From assembly GCF_004923295.1 (NCBI RefSeq), contig NZ_CP039634.1:1764001-1828000 (forward strand): a stretch of 64,000 bases of DNA, written 5' to 3'. Below the pieces are notes generated by a model. It saw nothing but the letters and a program-made list of their open reading frames with translations. It searched no databases and had not been told where the DNA came from. The position numbers and the translations under genes are program-made. Below, one piece after another: positions 11,035 through 19,735 of this stretch; within the stretch, counting starts at the first letter, position 1, and the number at the start of each line of letters is the position of its first letter. Origin of the DNA: Azospirillum sp. TSH100. GTDB taxonomy: Bacteria > Pseudomonadota > Alphaproteobacteria > Azospirillales > Azospirillaceae.

Positions 11035-12378
11035 TCAGAGTTTGCGGAAATGAGGCAATGTGCAGGTCCATGTGTCGGAGCCCCTGATCTTCACGCGGGC
11101 TTCGACGTTCCGGCATTCATGGTCGAGCGTGAAGTGCTTCTCCACCAGAAGGAGGGCATCCCGTCCGGTGGAATAGGACTGCTCCGCAAGGATGATGTCG
11201 TTGCCATGGTTGCACACGACGTCGAACAGGGCGCACGAGTCGGGTGCGGCCTGCTCCTGACCGTCCGAGCGCTCCAGCAGCAGCGACACGCTGTAGCGCC
11301 CGGGATCCAGGGTCATATAAGGGCCGAAGCACAGGTAACCGCCGTCGCTTTGCGGAACGCAGGTGCGTATCGCCGGGCGTCCGCACAGCTCGGACGTCTG
11401 GCCGATCTGGCTGTGGTAGCGTTCGACGGGCTTCGACTCGCTGCCGGCTTTCCTGACTTCGACATGGCCGAGCGCTTGGGCGCGCTCGCGGATGGCTGCC
11501 AGCCGGTTCCGATCGGCGGACGCGACGGCAAGTTCCCCGCCGCCATGCCCGCCGCTGAAGAACAGGAGTTCCATCGAGTTCCGCTCGAAGCAATCCCGGA
11601 TGAACCTGTGGGACCATCCGGATTCGAACCAGCCATACTTCCGTGCGACATAAACGGATTCATAATCCAGCCTGATTCCCCAGTGCCGCCACCAGGCGGT
11701 CTGGGTCGGCTCTCCCGTGAAGCCGATGATCCCGCCGTCAACGATCGTCTCGGACAGGGCACCGATCAATTCCCATGGCCTCAGGCAGTGGTGAAAGGAT
11801 TGGAAGAAATACGCCGCATCATAGGTCTTCCTGGGCAGGCTTGCGGCGTCGTCGAAATTCATCGTGCTTCTGTTGATGGAATTTCCAAATCTCTGGCTTC
11901 TCAGCCTGCTGAGTTCCGAAAGGGCCGGATCGATGTCGACCGCGTGCACCTGTGCGCCGCAGAAAGAAAACACTTCGGAGCTGAGCCCATGGCCCGCCCC
12001 CATGTCGAGGATGTTCGGAGCAACTCCCAGTCCGGAAACCGACATCAACGCGGTCAGGGCGCGAACCATTTCGGACGCATGCGAGACATTGAAAATCCCC
12101 AGGGGATTCGGCGCATGGAGCAGCGCTTGTATATTGACCGGATGAAGCTCTCCGTCCGACTGGTTCAGCGGCCGGCCTGAAACTTCCTCGTAAACTGCGA
12201 GCTGTTGTTTGAAGTACTCCTCCGAAAACGGACAGAGGCTTTCATCGATCTCCGCTTTCAGAGAAATCCGGAAATCCCCGAACTCCTGAAGGAAATCCGG
12301 GGTCCCCATAACGCCGCCATATTTGTTATCAACCAAACGAACCCATTCATCCAGGTCGCTGCTCGGAATGATAGCCAC
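11035..12378 (-). CDS. Orphan SAM-dependent methyltransferase with C-terminal beta-rich domain
   Basis: This 447-aa protein has a class I methyltransferase core: motif I DMGAGHG at residues 125-131, an acidic ribose-binding end HAVDID at 145-150, and FFQSFHHC as the motif IV region. The first ~120 residues resemble the N-terminal part of methyltransferases from polysaccharide or glycan-modification loci. From ~330 a separate region (LCFGPYMTLDPGRYSVSLLL, then CNHGNDIILAEQ) looks like a beta-sandwich, possibly a carbohydrate-recognition fold. The substrate is unknown. The gene is visibly lower in GC than its neighbours, has no operon partner, and sits between unrelated genes, which suggests acquisition. 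Confidence 0.88.
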   Translation of the reverse strand: MAIIPSSDLDEWVRLVDNKYGGVMGTPDFLQEFGDFRISLKAEIDESLCPFSEEYFKQQLAVYEEVSGRPLNQSDGELHPVNIQALLHAPNPLGIFNVSHASEMVRALTALMSVSGLGVAPNILDMGAGHGLSSEVFSFCGAQVHAVDIDPALSELSRLRSQRFGNSINRSTMNFDDAASLPRKTYDAAYFFQSFHHCLRPWELIGALSETIVDGGIIGFTGEPTQTAWWRHWGIRLDYESVYVARKYGWFESGWSHRFIRDCFERNSMELLFFSGGHGGGELAVASADRNRLAAIRERAQALGHVEVRKAGSESKPVERYHSQIGQTSELCGRPAIRTCVPQSDGGYLCFGPYMTLDPGRYSVSLLLERSDGQEQAAPDSCALFDVVCNHGNDIILAEQSYSTGRDALLLVEKHFTLDHECRNVEARVKIRGSDTWTCTLPHFRKL

Positions 12379-12500
12379 CTGATCATCCTTTGGTTGTCTA
12401 TTGCGTCGAGCCAGCCTCAGCCGGGGCCATCATACCCTCGCATGCGCATGAATTGCCGACCAGGATCCCCAGTGCCGACCGGCATCCGGGGCGCCGGTCC

Positions 12501-13469
12501 CTACTCCAGCCCGGCCTTCTTGCGGACGTCATAGCTGCGGGTCTTGGCCCATTGCTCGACGAACTTGACCAGTTCGGCGTCGGGCGGGTCGGGGAGGACG
12601 ACCTTCAGCTTCACATACTGGTCGCCCGGCTGCTTCGTGGCCTGGTTCATCACGCCTTTGCCGCGCAGCCGCAGGACGGAGCCGGTGTTGGCGCCCGGCG
12701 GCACCTTCACCGCCACCTTGCCGCTGATCGTCGGCACATTGACGGTCGCACCCAGAACCGCCTCGTTCAGGGTGATCGGCACCTCGACATGGATGTCGCT
12801 GTCCTGCCGGGTGAAGAAGGGGTGGGATTCGACATGCACCTCGACGATGGCATCGCCGTTTGGCATGCCGCCCATGCCGGGCAGGCCCTGGCCCTTCAGC
12901 CGCAGCTTCGTCTCGTTCTCCGTCCCCGGCGGGATGGCGACGTCGATGCTCTTGCCGTTGGACAGGTTGATGCGCCGCTTGGACCCGTTGGCCGCCTCCA
13001 CGAAGGGGACGGTGACGGAATAGGAGATGTCGCTGCCCCGCACCTTGGGCCCGGCGGAACCGCCACCGGCTCCGGTCCCCGCTCCCCCTCCGGCCCCGCC
13101 GGGGCGGCGCCGGCCGCCGCCGAACAGGTCGGAGAACCAGTCGTCGCCGCCGCCGAAGAAACTGTCGTCGGCGGTGCTGCTGTAGGCCCGGCCGCGGCTG
13201 CCGGCGGTCCGGCCGCGCGAGCCGAAGCCCGCGTGCCGTTCCTGCCCCGATGGGTCGATCTCGCCGCGGTCGTAGCGGGCGCGCTTCTCGGCATCCGACA
13301 GCAGCGTGTAGGCGGCCGAGATTTCCTTGAACCGCTCCTCGTTGGCGGCGTCGCCCGGTTTCAGGTCCGGGTGATGCTGCTTGGCGAGCTTGCGGTATGC
13401 CTTCTTGATGTCGTCGGCACTGGCGGACCGGCCGACGCCGAGAACGCTATAGGGATCGCGCGTAGCCAC
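12501..13469 (-). CDS. DnaJ-type co-chaperone (CbpA-like, no zinc finger)
   Basis: This 322-aa J-domain protein would stimulate DnaK ATPase and deliver substrates. Residues 1-75 are a J domain with HPD at 33-35. A Gly/Ser-rich linker (~90-150) follows, then the two beta-sandwich client-binding domains (~155-310). The CxxCxGxG zinc repeats of DnaJ are absent, which places it with CbpA/DjlA-type class B proteins. The start is a GTG. It is not next to dnaK or grpE here, so it is probably a secondary J protein. Confidence 0.93.
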   Translation of the reverse strand: MATRDPYSVLGVGRSASADDIKKAYRKLAKQHHPDLKPGDAANEERFKEISAAYTLLSDAEKRARYDRGEIDPSGQERHAGFGSRGRTAGSRGRAYSSTADDSFFGGGDDWFSDLFGGGRRRPGGAGGGAGTGAGGGSAGPKVRGSDISYSVTVPFVEAANGSKRRINLSNGKSIDVAIPPGTENETKLRLKGQGLPGMGGMPNGDAIVEVHVESHPFFTRQDSDIHVEVPITLNEAVLGATVNVPTISGKVAVKVPPGANTGSVLRLRGKGVMNQATKQPGDQYVKLKVVLPDPPDAELVKFVEQWAKTRSYDVRKKAGLE

Positions 13470-13520
13470 GGGCAGAGAGTTCCCGCCCCAACGGGGCCTT
13501 AAAGGTTGCGGGTCGGTTTG

Positions 13521-13994
13521 TTACGAGTTGCCGACGATCTTCCACGTACCATCGGCCTGTTTGCAAGCGGTTCCGTACGCCTGCTCCGTCCGGCCCTTGA
13601 CGACGATGGTCTGCTGGAACTCGCGGCAATAGGTTCCGGAGTTGCTGTAGCCGTCGCGCGTGGTCACGATGGTGCCGGAATTGCCCGACTGCGGGTTGTT
13701 CCAGTTGATGCGATCACCGACCGGGGCGGCATAGGCCTGACGGGCCGCGGTCTCGGCATAGCCGGCGTCGGCCTTGTCGAGCGAGCTGCCGACCTCGCGG
13801 CCGATGAAGGCGCCCAGCAGCGTGCCGACGCCGGTCGCCACCAGCTTGCCCGTTCCGCCGCCGATCTGTGAACCGATCAGGCCGCCGGCGACCGCACCGC
13901 CGACCGTGCCGACCGTTTCCTTCTGACCGCCCGTCTGGCACCCGGCCAGCAGGCCCACGACGATCACGGCCGGAACGACTTTCTTCACGAACAT
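13521..13994 (-). CDS. Glycine-zipper surface lipoprotein (RT0821/Lpp0805-like)
   Basis: This 157-aa predicted lipoprotein has an N-terminal signal with lipobox LLAGC (Cys19). Residues ~27-70 are a glycine zipper ([20 protein letters not shown]) as in 17-kDa surface-antigen and YMGG-type proteins, which can insert into membranes. The C-terminal ~70 residues ([21 protein letters not shown]...GTWKIV) match the domain common to RT0821/Lpp0805 proteins of alphaproteobacteria. I chose the ATG at 13994 because it starts the signal peptide. It is probably anchored in the outer membrane; its biological role is not established. Confidence 0.92.
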   Translation of the reverse strand: MFVKKVVPAVIVVGLLAGCQTGGQKETVGTVGGAVAGGLIGSQIGGGTGKLVATGVGTLLGAFIGREVGSSLDKADAGYAETAARQAYAAPVGDRINWNNPQSGNSGTIVTTRDGYSNSGTYCREFQQTIVVKGRTEQAYGTACKQADGTWKIVGNS

Positions 13995-14181
13995 CCTTGC
14001 GCCTCGAAAAGGTTGGTTGCCGCGGCACCCAATCGGTGGCTTCGCGGTGGACAGTGATATAAGCGACCCTATGCTTGCTGTGAATTGTGATGAGGCTGTG
14101 ACCCTTACGCTTTTGCACGGAAGCCCGTCCCCATGCCCGCCCCTCCGGCGGCCGGGGACCCATCGGAACAGGACCACAGGC

Positions 14182-14790
14182 ATGACGGACAGCAACGACC
14201 GCGACCCATACGATCTCTTCGCCGACTGGATGAAGGAGGCGGAACAGAGCGAACCCAACGACCCCAACGCCATGGCGCTGGCCACCGCCGATGCCAACGG
14301 CATTCCGTCGGTGCGCATGGTGCTGTTGAAGGGGATCGATCCGCGCGGCTTCGTCTTCTACACCAACACCGAAAGCCGCAAGGGCACCCAACTGCTGGCG
14401 AATCGCAACGCCGCCCTGTGTTTTCACTGGAAGAGCCTGCGCCGTCAGGTGCGGGTGGAGGGGGCGGTTGAGATCGTCACCGACGCCGAGGCCGACGCCT
14501 ATTTCGACAGCCGCCCGCGCGAAAGCCGGATCGGCGCCTGGGCATCCCTGCAATCGCGCCCGCTGGAAGGCCGGTGGGAGCTGGAGAAGCGGGTGGCGCA
14601 GTTCGCCGCCAGATACGCCATCGGCACCGTGCCGCGGCCGCCGCACTGGACCGGCTTCCGCGTGCTGCCGTCACGGATCGAGTTCTGGCGTGACCGCCCG
14701 TTCCGGCTGCACGACCGGCTGGTTTTCCAGCGGGTGGAGGGATCGGAGGGGACGCCGGCGGGTTGGACCACCGAGCATCTTTATCCGTAA
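14182..14790 (+). CDS. pdxH: Pyridoxamine/pyridoxine 5'-phosphate oxidase
   Basis: PdxH oxidises PNP or PMP to pyridoxal 5'-phosphate using FMN, in vitamin B6 synthesis and salvage. The 202-aa protein shows family blocks in order: [58 protein letters not shown], and the C-terminal [10 protein letters not shown]...GWTTEHLYP. The length is about usual (around 200-220 aa). The start at 14182 gives the standard [14 protein letters not shown]-terminus. It needs FMN, whose riboflavin precursor is made by the rib genes at 33-36 kb. Confidence 0.96.
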   Translation: MTDSNDRDPYDLFADWMKEAEQSEPNDPNAMALATADANGIPSVRMVLLKGIDPRGFVFYTNTESRKGTQLLANRNAALCFHWKSLRRQVRVEGAVEIVTDAEADAYFDSRPRESRIGAWASLQSRPLEGRWELEKRVAQFAARYAIGTVPRPPHWTGFRVLPSRIEFWRDRPFRLHDRLVFQRVEGSEGTPAGWTTEHLYP

Positions 14791-14904
14791 ATGGTGAGCG
14801 GCAACTGGGTGCCGGCCGTAAGCGACCTGTAAGGATCGGCCGCTACGGTCACGCGCCGGCCCGGGGCGGCCCTGGCATGACCAAGTGATTCGATCGGGGG
14901 GCCT

Positions 14905-15828
14905 GTGAGCGACATTGCGGAAAACGCGGCATCGGCGGACCGTCTGCGCCGCTATGCCACCTATGCCAGCGTGTCGGTGGCCTCCACCCTCATCGCGGCG
15001 AAGCTGGGTGCCTATCTGCTGACCGAATCGGTCAGCATCCTGTCGTCGCTGATCGATTCCTGTACCGATCTGATGGCCTCGGTGGTGACGCTGCTGGGGG
15101 TGCGACATGCCCTGCGCCCTGCCGACGCCAACCACCGCTTCGGCCACGGCAAGGCGGAAGCGCTGGCGGCTCTGGCCCAGGCGGCCTTCATCGGCGGTTC
15201 GGCGGTCCTGCTGAGTGTCGAGGCGGTGCGGCGGCTGGTCCGGCCGGAACCGATCACCGAGGGAACGATGGGCATCGCCGTGATGGTGCTGTCGATCCTG
15301 CTGACCGCTGGGCTGATCACCTTTCAGCGCCGGGTGCAGACCGCCACCGGCTCCGTCGCCATCGGGGCGGACCGGCTGCACTATTCCGGCGACCTGCTGA
15401 TGAACGGGGCGGTCATCGTCGCCATCCTGCTGACCGAGGCGACCGGGCTGACCGTGGTCGATCCGCTCTTCGGCATCGGCATCGCGCTGTTCCTGCTGAA
15501 CGGCGCCCGCGGGGTGGCGCGCGACGCGCTCGATGTGCTGATGGATCGCGAACTGGGCGGGGAGGAGCGTGGCCGGATCGCCGAGCTGGCGCTGGCCGAG
15601 CCCGGAGTGCGCGGCCTGCACGACCTGCGCACCCGGAACGCGGGCACCGGCTGCTTCATCGAGCTGCATCTGGAATTGGACGGCGGCCTGACCCTGACCG
15701 CCGCGCACGAGATCGCCGACCGTGTCGAAATTCGGCTGCGCGAGGCTTTCGCCAATGCCGAGGTGATGGTCCACCAGGAACCGGCCGGTCTGGCCGACGA
15801 GCGGCTGGACCATCGGATCGCTGGCTGA
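14905..15828 (+). CDS. Cation diffusion facilitator family metal exporter (FieF-like)
   Basis: This 307-aa inner-membrane metal/proton antiporter has a CDF core of about six membrane helices in residues 15-205. Metal-site residues appear in the second helix (SLIDSCTDLMAS) and in the fifth (HYSGDLLMNGAVIV). The loop ANHRFGHGKAEALAA is the family signature of FieF/YiiP-type Zn/Fe exporters. The cytoplasmic C-terminal domain (~210-300) is the usual ferredoxin-like metal-sensing domain (IELHLELDGGLTLTAAHEIAD). The start is GTG. Metal specificity cannot be fixed from sequence alone. Confidence 0.93.
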   Translation: MSDIAENAASADRLRRYATYASVSVASTLIAAKLGAYLLTESVSILSSLIDSCTDLMASVVTLLGVRHALRPADANHRFGHGKAEALAALAQAAFIGGSAVLLSVEAVRRLVRPEPITEGTMGIAVMVLSILLTAGLITFQRRVQTATGSVAIGADRLHYSGDLLMNGAVIVAILLTEATGLTVVDPLFGIGIALFLLNGARGVARDALDVLMDRELGGEERGRIAELALAEPGVRGLHDLRTRNAGTGCFIELHLELDGGLTLTAAHEIADRVEIRLREAFANAEVMVHQEPAGLADERLDHRIAG

Positions 15829-15999
15829 CCTCAAGCGGAATGGGTGCGGCGGAGGGCTCCGTAATACGGATCCGCATTGTGGGATAACCCTCATATCGCG
15901 TCCAAACGGCATTGCTGCACAATCTGAGGGCGTGGCTTCTCCTAAAGGTTATCCGACCAAAGGACAGGGGTGCCGGGACCGACTCGGTCGCCCCGTTCG

Positions 16000-16028
16000 T
16001 TGCGAATCTGTATCAAAAGCGCAATAAT
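16000..16028 (+). promoter_or_regulatory. Sigma-70-like promoter for the soluble chemoreceptor
   Basis: TTGCGA at 16000-16005 and AATAAT at 16023-16028 are separated by 17 bp, 39 bp upstream of the coding start. They lie in a 239-bp gap that is AT-richer than its surroundings. The match to consensus is partial (4/6 and 5/6). Confidence 0.4.
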
Positions 16029-16067
16029 AGTTCCTGGGAGTAAGCGCTCGGTAACAAAACAGCAAAA

Positions 16068-17471
16068 ATGGTGGACATAATGGATGGCGGCTTTGGGCTT
16101 CGTCCGCATCTGATCGCGGACATCGCGGAAGAGGCAGGCAATCTCGGCATCGAGATCGCGGATATCGCCGGCCACATCGAGGATGTGAACGCCCGGGTCA
16201 CCCACCAGTCGGAGGTGTTCACCCAACTGCGCGACACCGGCGCCAAGATGTCGCGCAGCACCGAGCGGATTTCGCACGCGTCGGCCATCGCACGCTCAGT
16301 CACCGAGCAGGCCCGGCAGGAGGTCGACAGCTCCCATGACCGGGTGCAGCAGTCGCTGTCCGACATCCACGCGCTGGTATCTTCGGTGACCGGGATCGAG
16401 GGGCAGATCGCCGGGCTGCGCGACGCGCTGGACCGCGTCGGCAAGGTCGCCAAGGAGATTTTCACCATCGCCAAGCAGACCAACCTGCTGGCGCTGAACG
16501 CCACCATCGAGGCGGCGCGGGCAGGGGAGGCCGGGCGCGGCTTCGCCGTGGTGGCGAACGAGGTGAAGTCGCTGTCGACCAAGACCAGCGAGGCGACGAC
16601 GGAGATCGACGCGACGCTGAAGGTGCTGAACGAACAGGCCCAGCGCCTGATGACGGAGAGTGCCGCCAGTGCCGCCAAGGCCCGTGCGGTCAGCGAGGGC
16701 ACCACAGCCATCGGCACGGTGATCGAGACGGTCGGCCGCGCCATGCGTGAGCTGAACGGCGAGACCGACAAGATCGATGCCGCCTCGGCCGAGATCGGCG
16801 GCAACTGCGGCGAGCTGGAGCGCGAAATCGCCGATCTGGCGGTGGGCGTGAAGCTGTCCAGCGAGAATTTGGCCCAGGCGCGCGACCGGGTGAACAGCCT
16901 GGTCGGCATGAGCGAGCGGCTGATCGGCGTCACCGCGGAGTTGAACATCGAGACGGTCGACACCCCCTTCATCGCCGCGGTCAAGGACGCCGCCGCCAAG
17001 GTGTCCGCTGCCTTCGAGGAGGCGCTGTCCCGCGGCGACATCAGCGAATCCGACCTGTTCGACCGCAATTACCAGCCGGTTGCCGGATCGGACCCGCAGC
17101 AGGTGATGACCCGCTACACCCAGCTGTGCGACCGCGTCCTGCCGGGCATCCAGGAACCGGTGCTGTCGGCCAACGGCCGCATCGTCTTCTGCGTGGCGGT
17201 GGACGAGAACGGCTATCTGCCCACCCACAACAGGCAGTTCAGCCAGCCCCAGGGCCGCGATCCGGTGTGGAACGCCGCCAACTGCCGCAACCGCCGCATC
17301 TTCAACGACCGTGTCGGCCTGGCCGCCGGCCGCAGCACCAAGCCCTTCCTGTTGCAGACCTACCGGCGTGACATGGGCGGCGGGAAATTCGCCCTGATGA
17401 AGGACGTCTCCGCCCCCGTCACCGTGCGGGGGCGCCATTGGGGCGGGCTGCGGCTGGCCTATAAGGTGTGA
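16068..17471 (+). CDS. Soluble methyl-accepting chemotaxis protein, C-terminal sensor domain
   Basis: This 467-aa chemoreceptor has no membrane segment. The CheA/CheW-contacting hairpin tip is conserved ([34 protein letters not shown]), with long helical arms on either side occupying residues ~1-290. The C-terminal ~150 residues contain a Cys/Arg-rich segment ([16 protein letters not shown]) and [18 protein letters not shown], which recalls the ligand domain of soluble receptors in Magnetospirillum and Azospirillum. It would sense a cytoplasmic signal and feed into a CheA array; no che genes are nearby. The start could alternatively be the ATG 12 bp downstream. Confidence 0.93.
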   Translation: MVDIMDGGFGLRPHLIADIAEEAGNLGIEIADIAGHIEDVNARVTHQSEVFTQLRDTGAKMSRSTERISHASAIARSVTEQARQEVDSSHDRVQQSLSDIHALVSSVTGIEGQIAGLRDALDRVGKVAKEIFTIAKQTNLLALNATIEAARAGEAGRGFAVVANEVKSLSTKTSEATTEIDATLKVLNEQAQRLMTESAASAAKARAVSEGTTAIGTVIETVGRAMRELNGETDKIDAASAEIGGNCGELEREIADLAVGVKLSSENLAQARDRVNSLVGMSERLIGVTAELNIETVDTPFIAAVKDAAAKVSAAFEEALSRGDISESDLFDRNYQPVAGSDPQQVMTRYTQLCDRVLPGIQEPVLSANGRIVFCVAVDENGYLPTHNRQFSQPQGRDPVWNAANCRNRRIFNDRVGLAAGRSTKPFLLQTYRRDMGGGKFALMKDVSAPVTVRGRHWGGLRLAYKV

Positions 17472-17561
17472 GCAGCCACCGGGTGCCGGCCTTCCCTCTT
17501 GATCCGTATCAACGCATAGGATCAGCCTTGCGGGTGAAATGGCGGGGCAGAGGGAGCGACC

Positions 17562-18674
17562 ATGAAATATGTCGAAGAGTTCCGCGATCCGGTTCTTGCC
17601 CGCAACGTCGCCGCCGCCATCGCGCGGGAGGTGCGGGCTGACCGCTCCTATCACCTGATGGAGTTCTGCGGCGGCCACACCCATGCCATCTCCCGCTATG
17701 GCATCCCGGATCTGCTGCCCGACAATGTCCGGATGATCCATGGGCCGGGCTGCCCGGTCTGCGTCCTGCCGGTCGGGCGAATCGACGACGCCATCGCGCT
17801 CGCCCGCCGGCCGGAGGTGACGCTGTGCACCTACGGCGATGTGATGCGGGTGCCGGGGTCGGGACGGCTCAGCCTGCTGAAGGCCAAGGCGCAGGGCGCC
17901 GACGTCCGCATGGTGGTGTCGGCCGATGCCGCCGTGCGCATCGCCGTCGAGAATCCGGAGCGGCAGGTGGTGTTCTTCGCCATCGGTTTCGAGACGACGA
18001 CCCCGCCCACGGCGCTGGCCGTCCGCGCCGCCGCCGCGCAGGGGCTGACCAACTTCTCCGTCTTCTGCAACCATGTGCTCACCCCGTCGGCCATCCAGGG
18101 CATCCTGGCGGGAGCGGATGAGGGGCTGTCGCTCGACGGCTTCGTCGGGCCGGCCCATGTCTCCGTCGTCATCGGGTCGGAGGCCTATGCCCCGGCCGCG
18201 GTCGAGCATGGCAAGCCCGTTGTGATCTCCGGCTTCGAGCCGCTCGACGTGCTGCAATCCATCCTGATGCTGGTCCGTCAGATCAACGACGGGCGGGCCG
18301 AGGTCGAGAACCAGTTCACCCGCGCCGTCACCGCCGAGGGCAACCGCAAGGCCCAGGCGCTGGTGCTGGAAATCTTCGAGACCCGGCCATCCTTCGAGTG
18401 GCGCGGGCTGGGCAGCATCCCGCACAGCGGGCTGAAGCTGCGCGACGCCTATGCCGCCTTCGATGCCGAGCGGCGGTTCCCCATCGCCGGCGCCAGCGTG
18501 CCCGACCACAAGGGCTGCGATTGCGGCGCCATCCTGCGTGGGGTGAAGCGACCGGTCGACTGCAAGCTGTTCGACACCGTCTGCACCCCGGAAAACCCGA
18601 TGGGATCCTGCATGGTGTCGGCCGAGGGCGCCTGTGCCGCGCATTACACCTATGGACGTTTCCGCGACGCCTGA
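17562..18674 (+). CDS. hypD: [NiFe]-hydrogenase maturation protein HypD
   Basis: With HypC and HypE, HypD assembles the Fe(CN)2CO group of [NiFe]-hydrogenase. The 370-aa length is normal. Key motifs are intact: FCGGHTH (Cys36), GPGCPVC (Cys64, Cys67), and the C-terminal cysteine set CDCGAILRG, CKLFDTVC, GSC, GAC that includes the [4Fe-4S] ligands. The odd point is context: hypC normally precedes hypD and hypE follows, but here the neighbours are a chemoreceptor and a universal stress protein. A GGGAG ribosome site lies before the ATG. Confidence 0.96.
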   Translation: MKYVEEFRDPVLARNVAAAIAREVRADRSYHLMEFCGGHTHAISRYGIPDLLPDNVRMIHGPGCPVCVLPVGRIDDAIALARRPEVTLCTYGDVMRVPGSGRLSLLKAKAQGADVRMVVSADAAVRIAVENPERQVVFFAIGFETTTPPTALAVRAAAAQGLTNFSVFCNHVLTPSAIQGILAGADEGLSLDGFVGPAHVSVVIGSEAYAPAAVEHGKPVVISGFEPLDVLQSILMLVRQINDGRAEVENQFTRAVTAEGNRKAQALVLEIFETRPSFEWRGLGSIPHSGLKLRDAYAAFDAERRFPIAGASVPDHKGCDCGAILRGVKRPVDCKLFDTVCTPENPMGSCMVSAEGACAAHYTYGRFRDA

Positions 18675-18855
18675 CCGGTTCCGGGCGGTGGGTTTGTTCC
18701 CTTGCGACCTTTCACCGCAGGCTGGATGAACGCTGCTGGACGAACGCCGCCCGGTTAAACATGATGCATATGAAACAATCCGTTTGGCCTTCGATCGGCC
18801 GTGCGGAGAACGGCAGACGTCGCAAGACATCGCATTTCACACCGGGAGGGCCCGC

Positions 18856-19677
18856 ATGACCTACAAGCATATCCTCGTCCATCTCGACAGCAGCCCGCAT
18901 GTCGAGGCGCGGCTCGACGCCGCCATCGCGCTGGCCCAGCGCCATGGCGCCTTCCTGCGCGGCCTGTTCGCCCAGGGCGACCGCAACGCCACCAGCGTGA
19001 TCGCCCGCCGGTCGAGCGAGCATCTGGGCGAAGCCGCTGCCCGCAGCGAGGCGCTGTTCAAGGAAAAGATCGCCGCTTCCGGGCTCCAGGGCCACTGGCA
19101 CGGCCTGACGCACGGCGAATACAACCACGTCATCCGCGAGGTCATCATCTGGTCGCGTTTCGCCGACCTGACGGTGCTCGGCCAGTATGACCGCGAGGCC
19201 GGATCGCAGGCGGCGCCGGAGGAGCTGAACGAACAGGTGGTGCTGAATTCCGGCCGCCCGGTTCTGGTCATCCCCTATGCCGGCCGCTTCGCCACCATCG
19301 GCAAGCGCGTCGCCGTCGCCTGGAACGCCGAGCGCGAGGCCGCCCGTGCCCTGTCGGACGCCATGCCGATGCTGGAGAAGGCCGACGAGGTGACGGTCAT
19401 CACCGTGCTGACCCAGGCTTCGTCCTCGTCTCCGGAGGCGCCGCGGGTCGGCGTGCTCGACCATCTCGCCTTCCATGGCGTGACGGCGGAGCAGACCCAT
19501 TTCACCGTGACCGACATCGGCGCGATGGACGCCCTGCTGGCCCGCGCCATGGACACCGGCGCCGACCTGCTGGTGATGGGCGCCCACGGCCACTACGGCT
19601 TCCCGTTCCTGCACCGCGGCAGCGGGACGCGGCATGTCCTGCGCACCTGCCCGGTGCCGTTGCTGCTGTCGCATTGA
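18856..19677 (+). CDS. Tandem-domain universal stress protein
   Basis: This 273-aa cytoplasmic protein has two UspA domains, residues 1-140 and 150-273. The second keeps the nucleotide-binding signature G-x2-G-x9-G-S/T (GAHGHYGFPFLHRGSGT), while in the first it is degraded. It begins at an ATG preceded by GGGAGG; the longer in-frame start at 18784 adds an unlike leader. Tandem Usp proteins are usually induced by stasis, low oxygen or oxidants. It sits 181 bp after hypD and ends convergent to the next receptor. Confidence 0.93.
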   Translation: MTYKHILVHLDSSPHVEARLDAAIALAQRHGAFLRGLFAQGDRNATSVIARRSSEHLGEAAARSEALFKEKIAASGLQGHWHGLTHGEYNHVIREVIIWSRFADLTVLGQYDREAGSQAAPEELNEQVVLNSGRPVLVIPYAGRFATIGKRVAVAWNAEREAARALSDAMPMLEKADEVTVITVLTQASSSSPEAPRVGVLDHLAFHGVTAEQTHFTVTDIGAMDALLARAMDTGADLLVMGAHGHYGFPFLHRGSGTRHVLRTCPVPLLLSH

Positions 19678-19735
19678 ACGGGGTGGGATAGGTTCGGGAG
19701 AGGGGGGCGTCGGCTTCGATGCCCCCTATTGTCGC

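Noticed and set aside
16296..18830. 844-codon minus-strand open frame across the chemoreceptor and hypD
   Set aside because: It spans two well-identified plus-strand genes and translates into repetitive Arg/Gly/His/Asp sequence without motifs.
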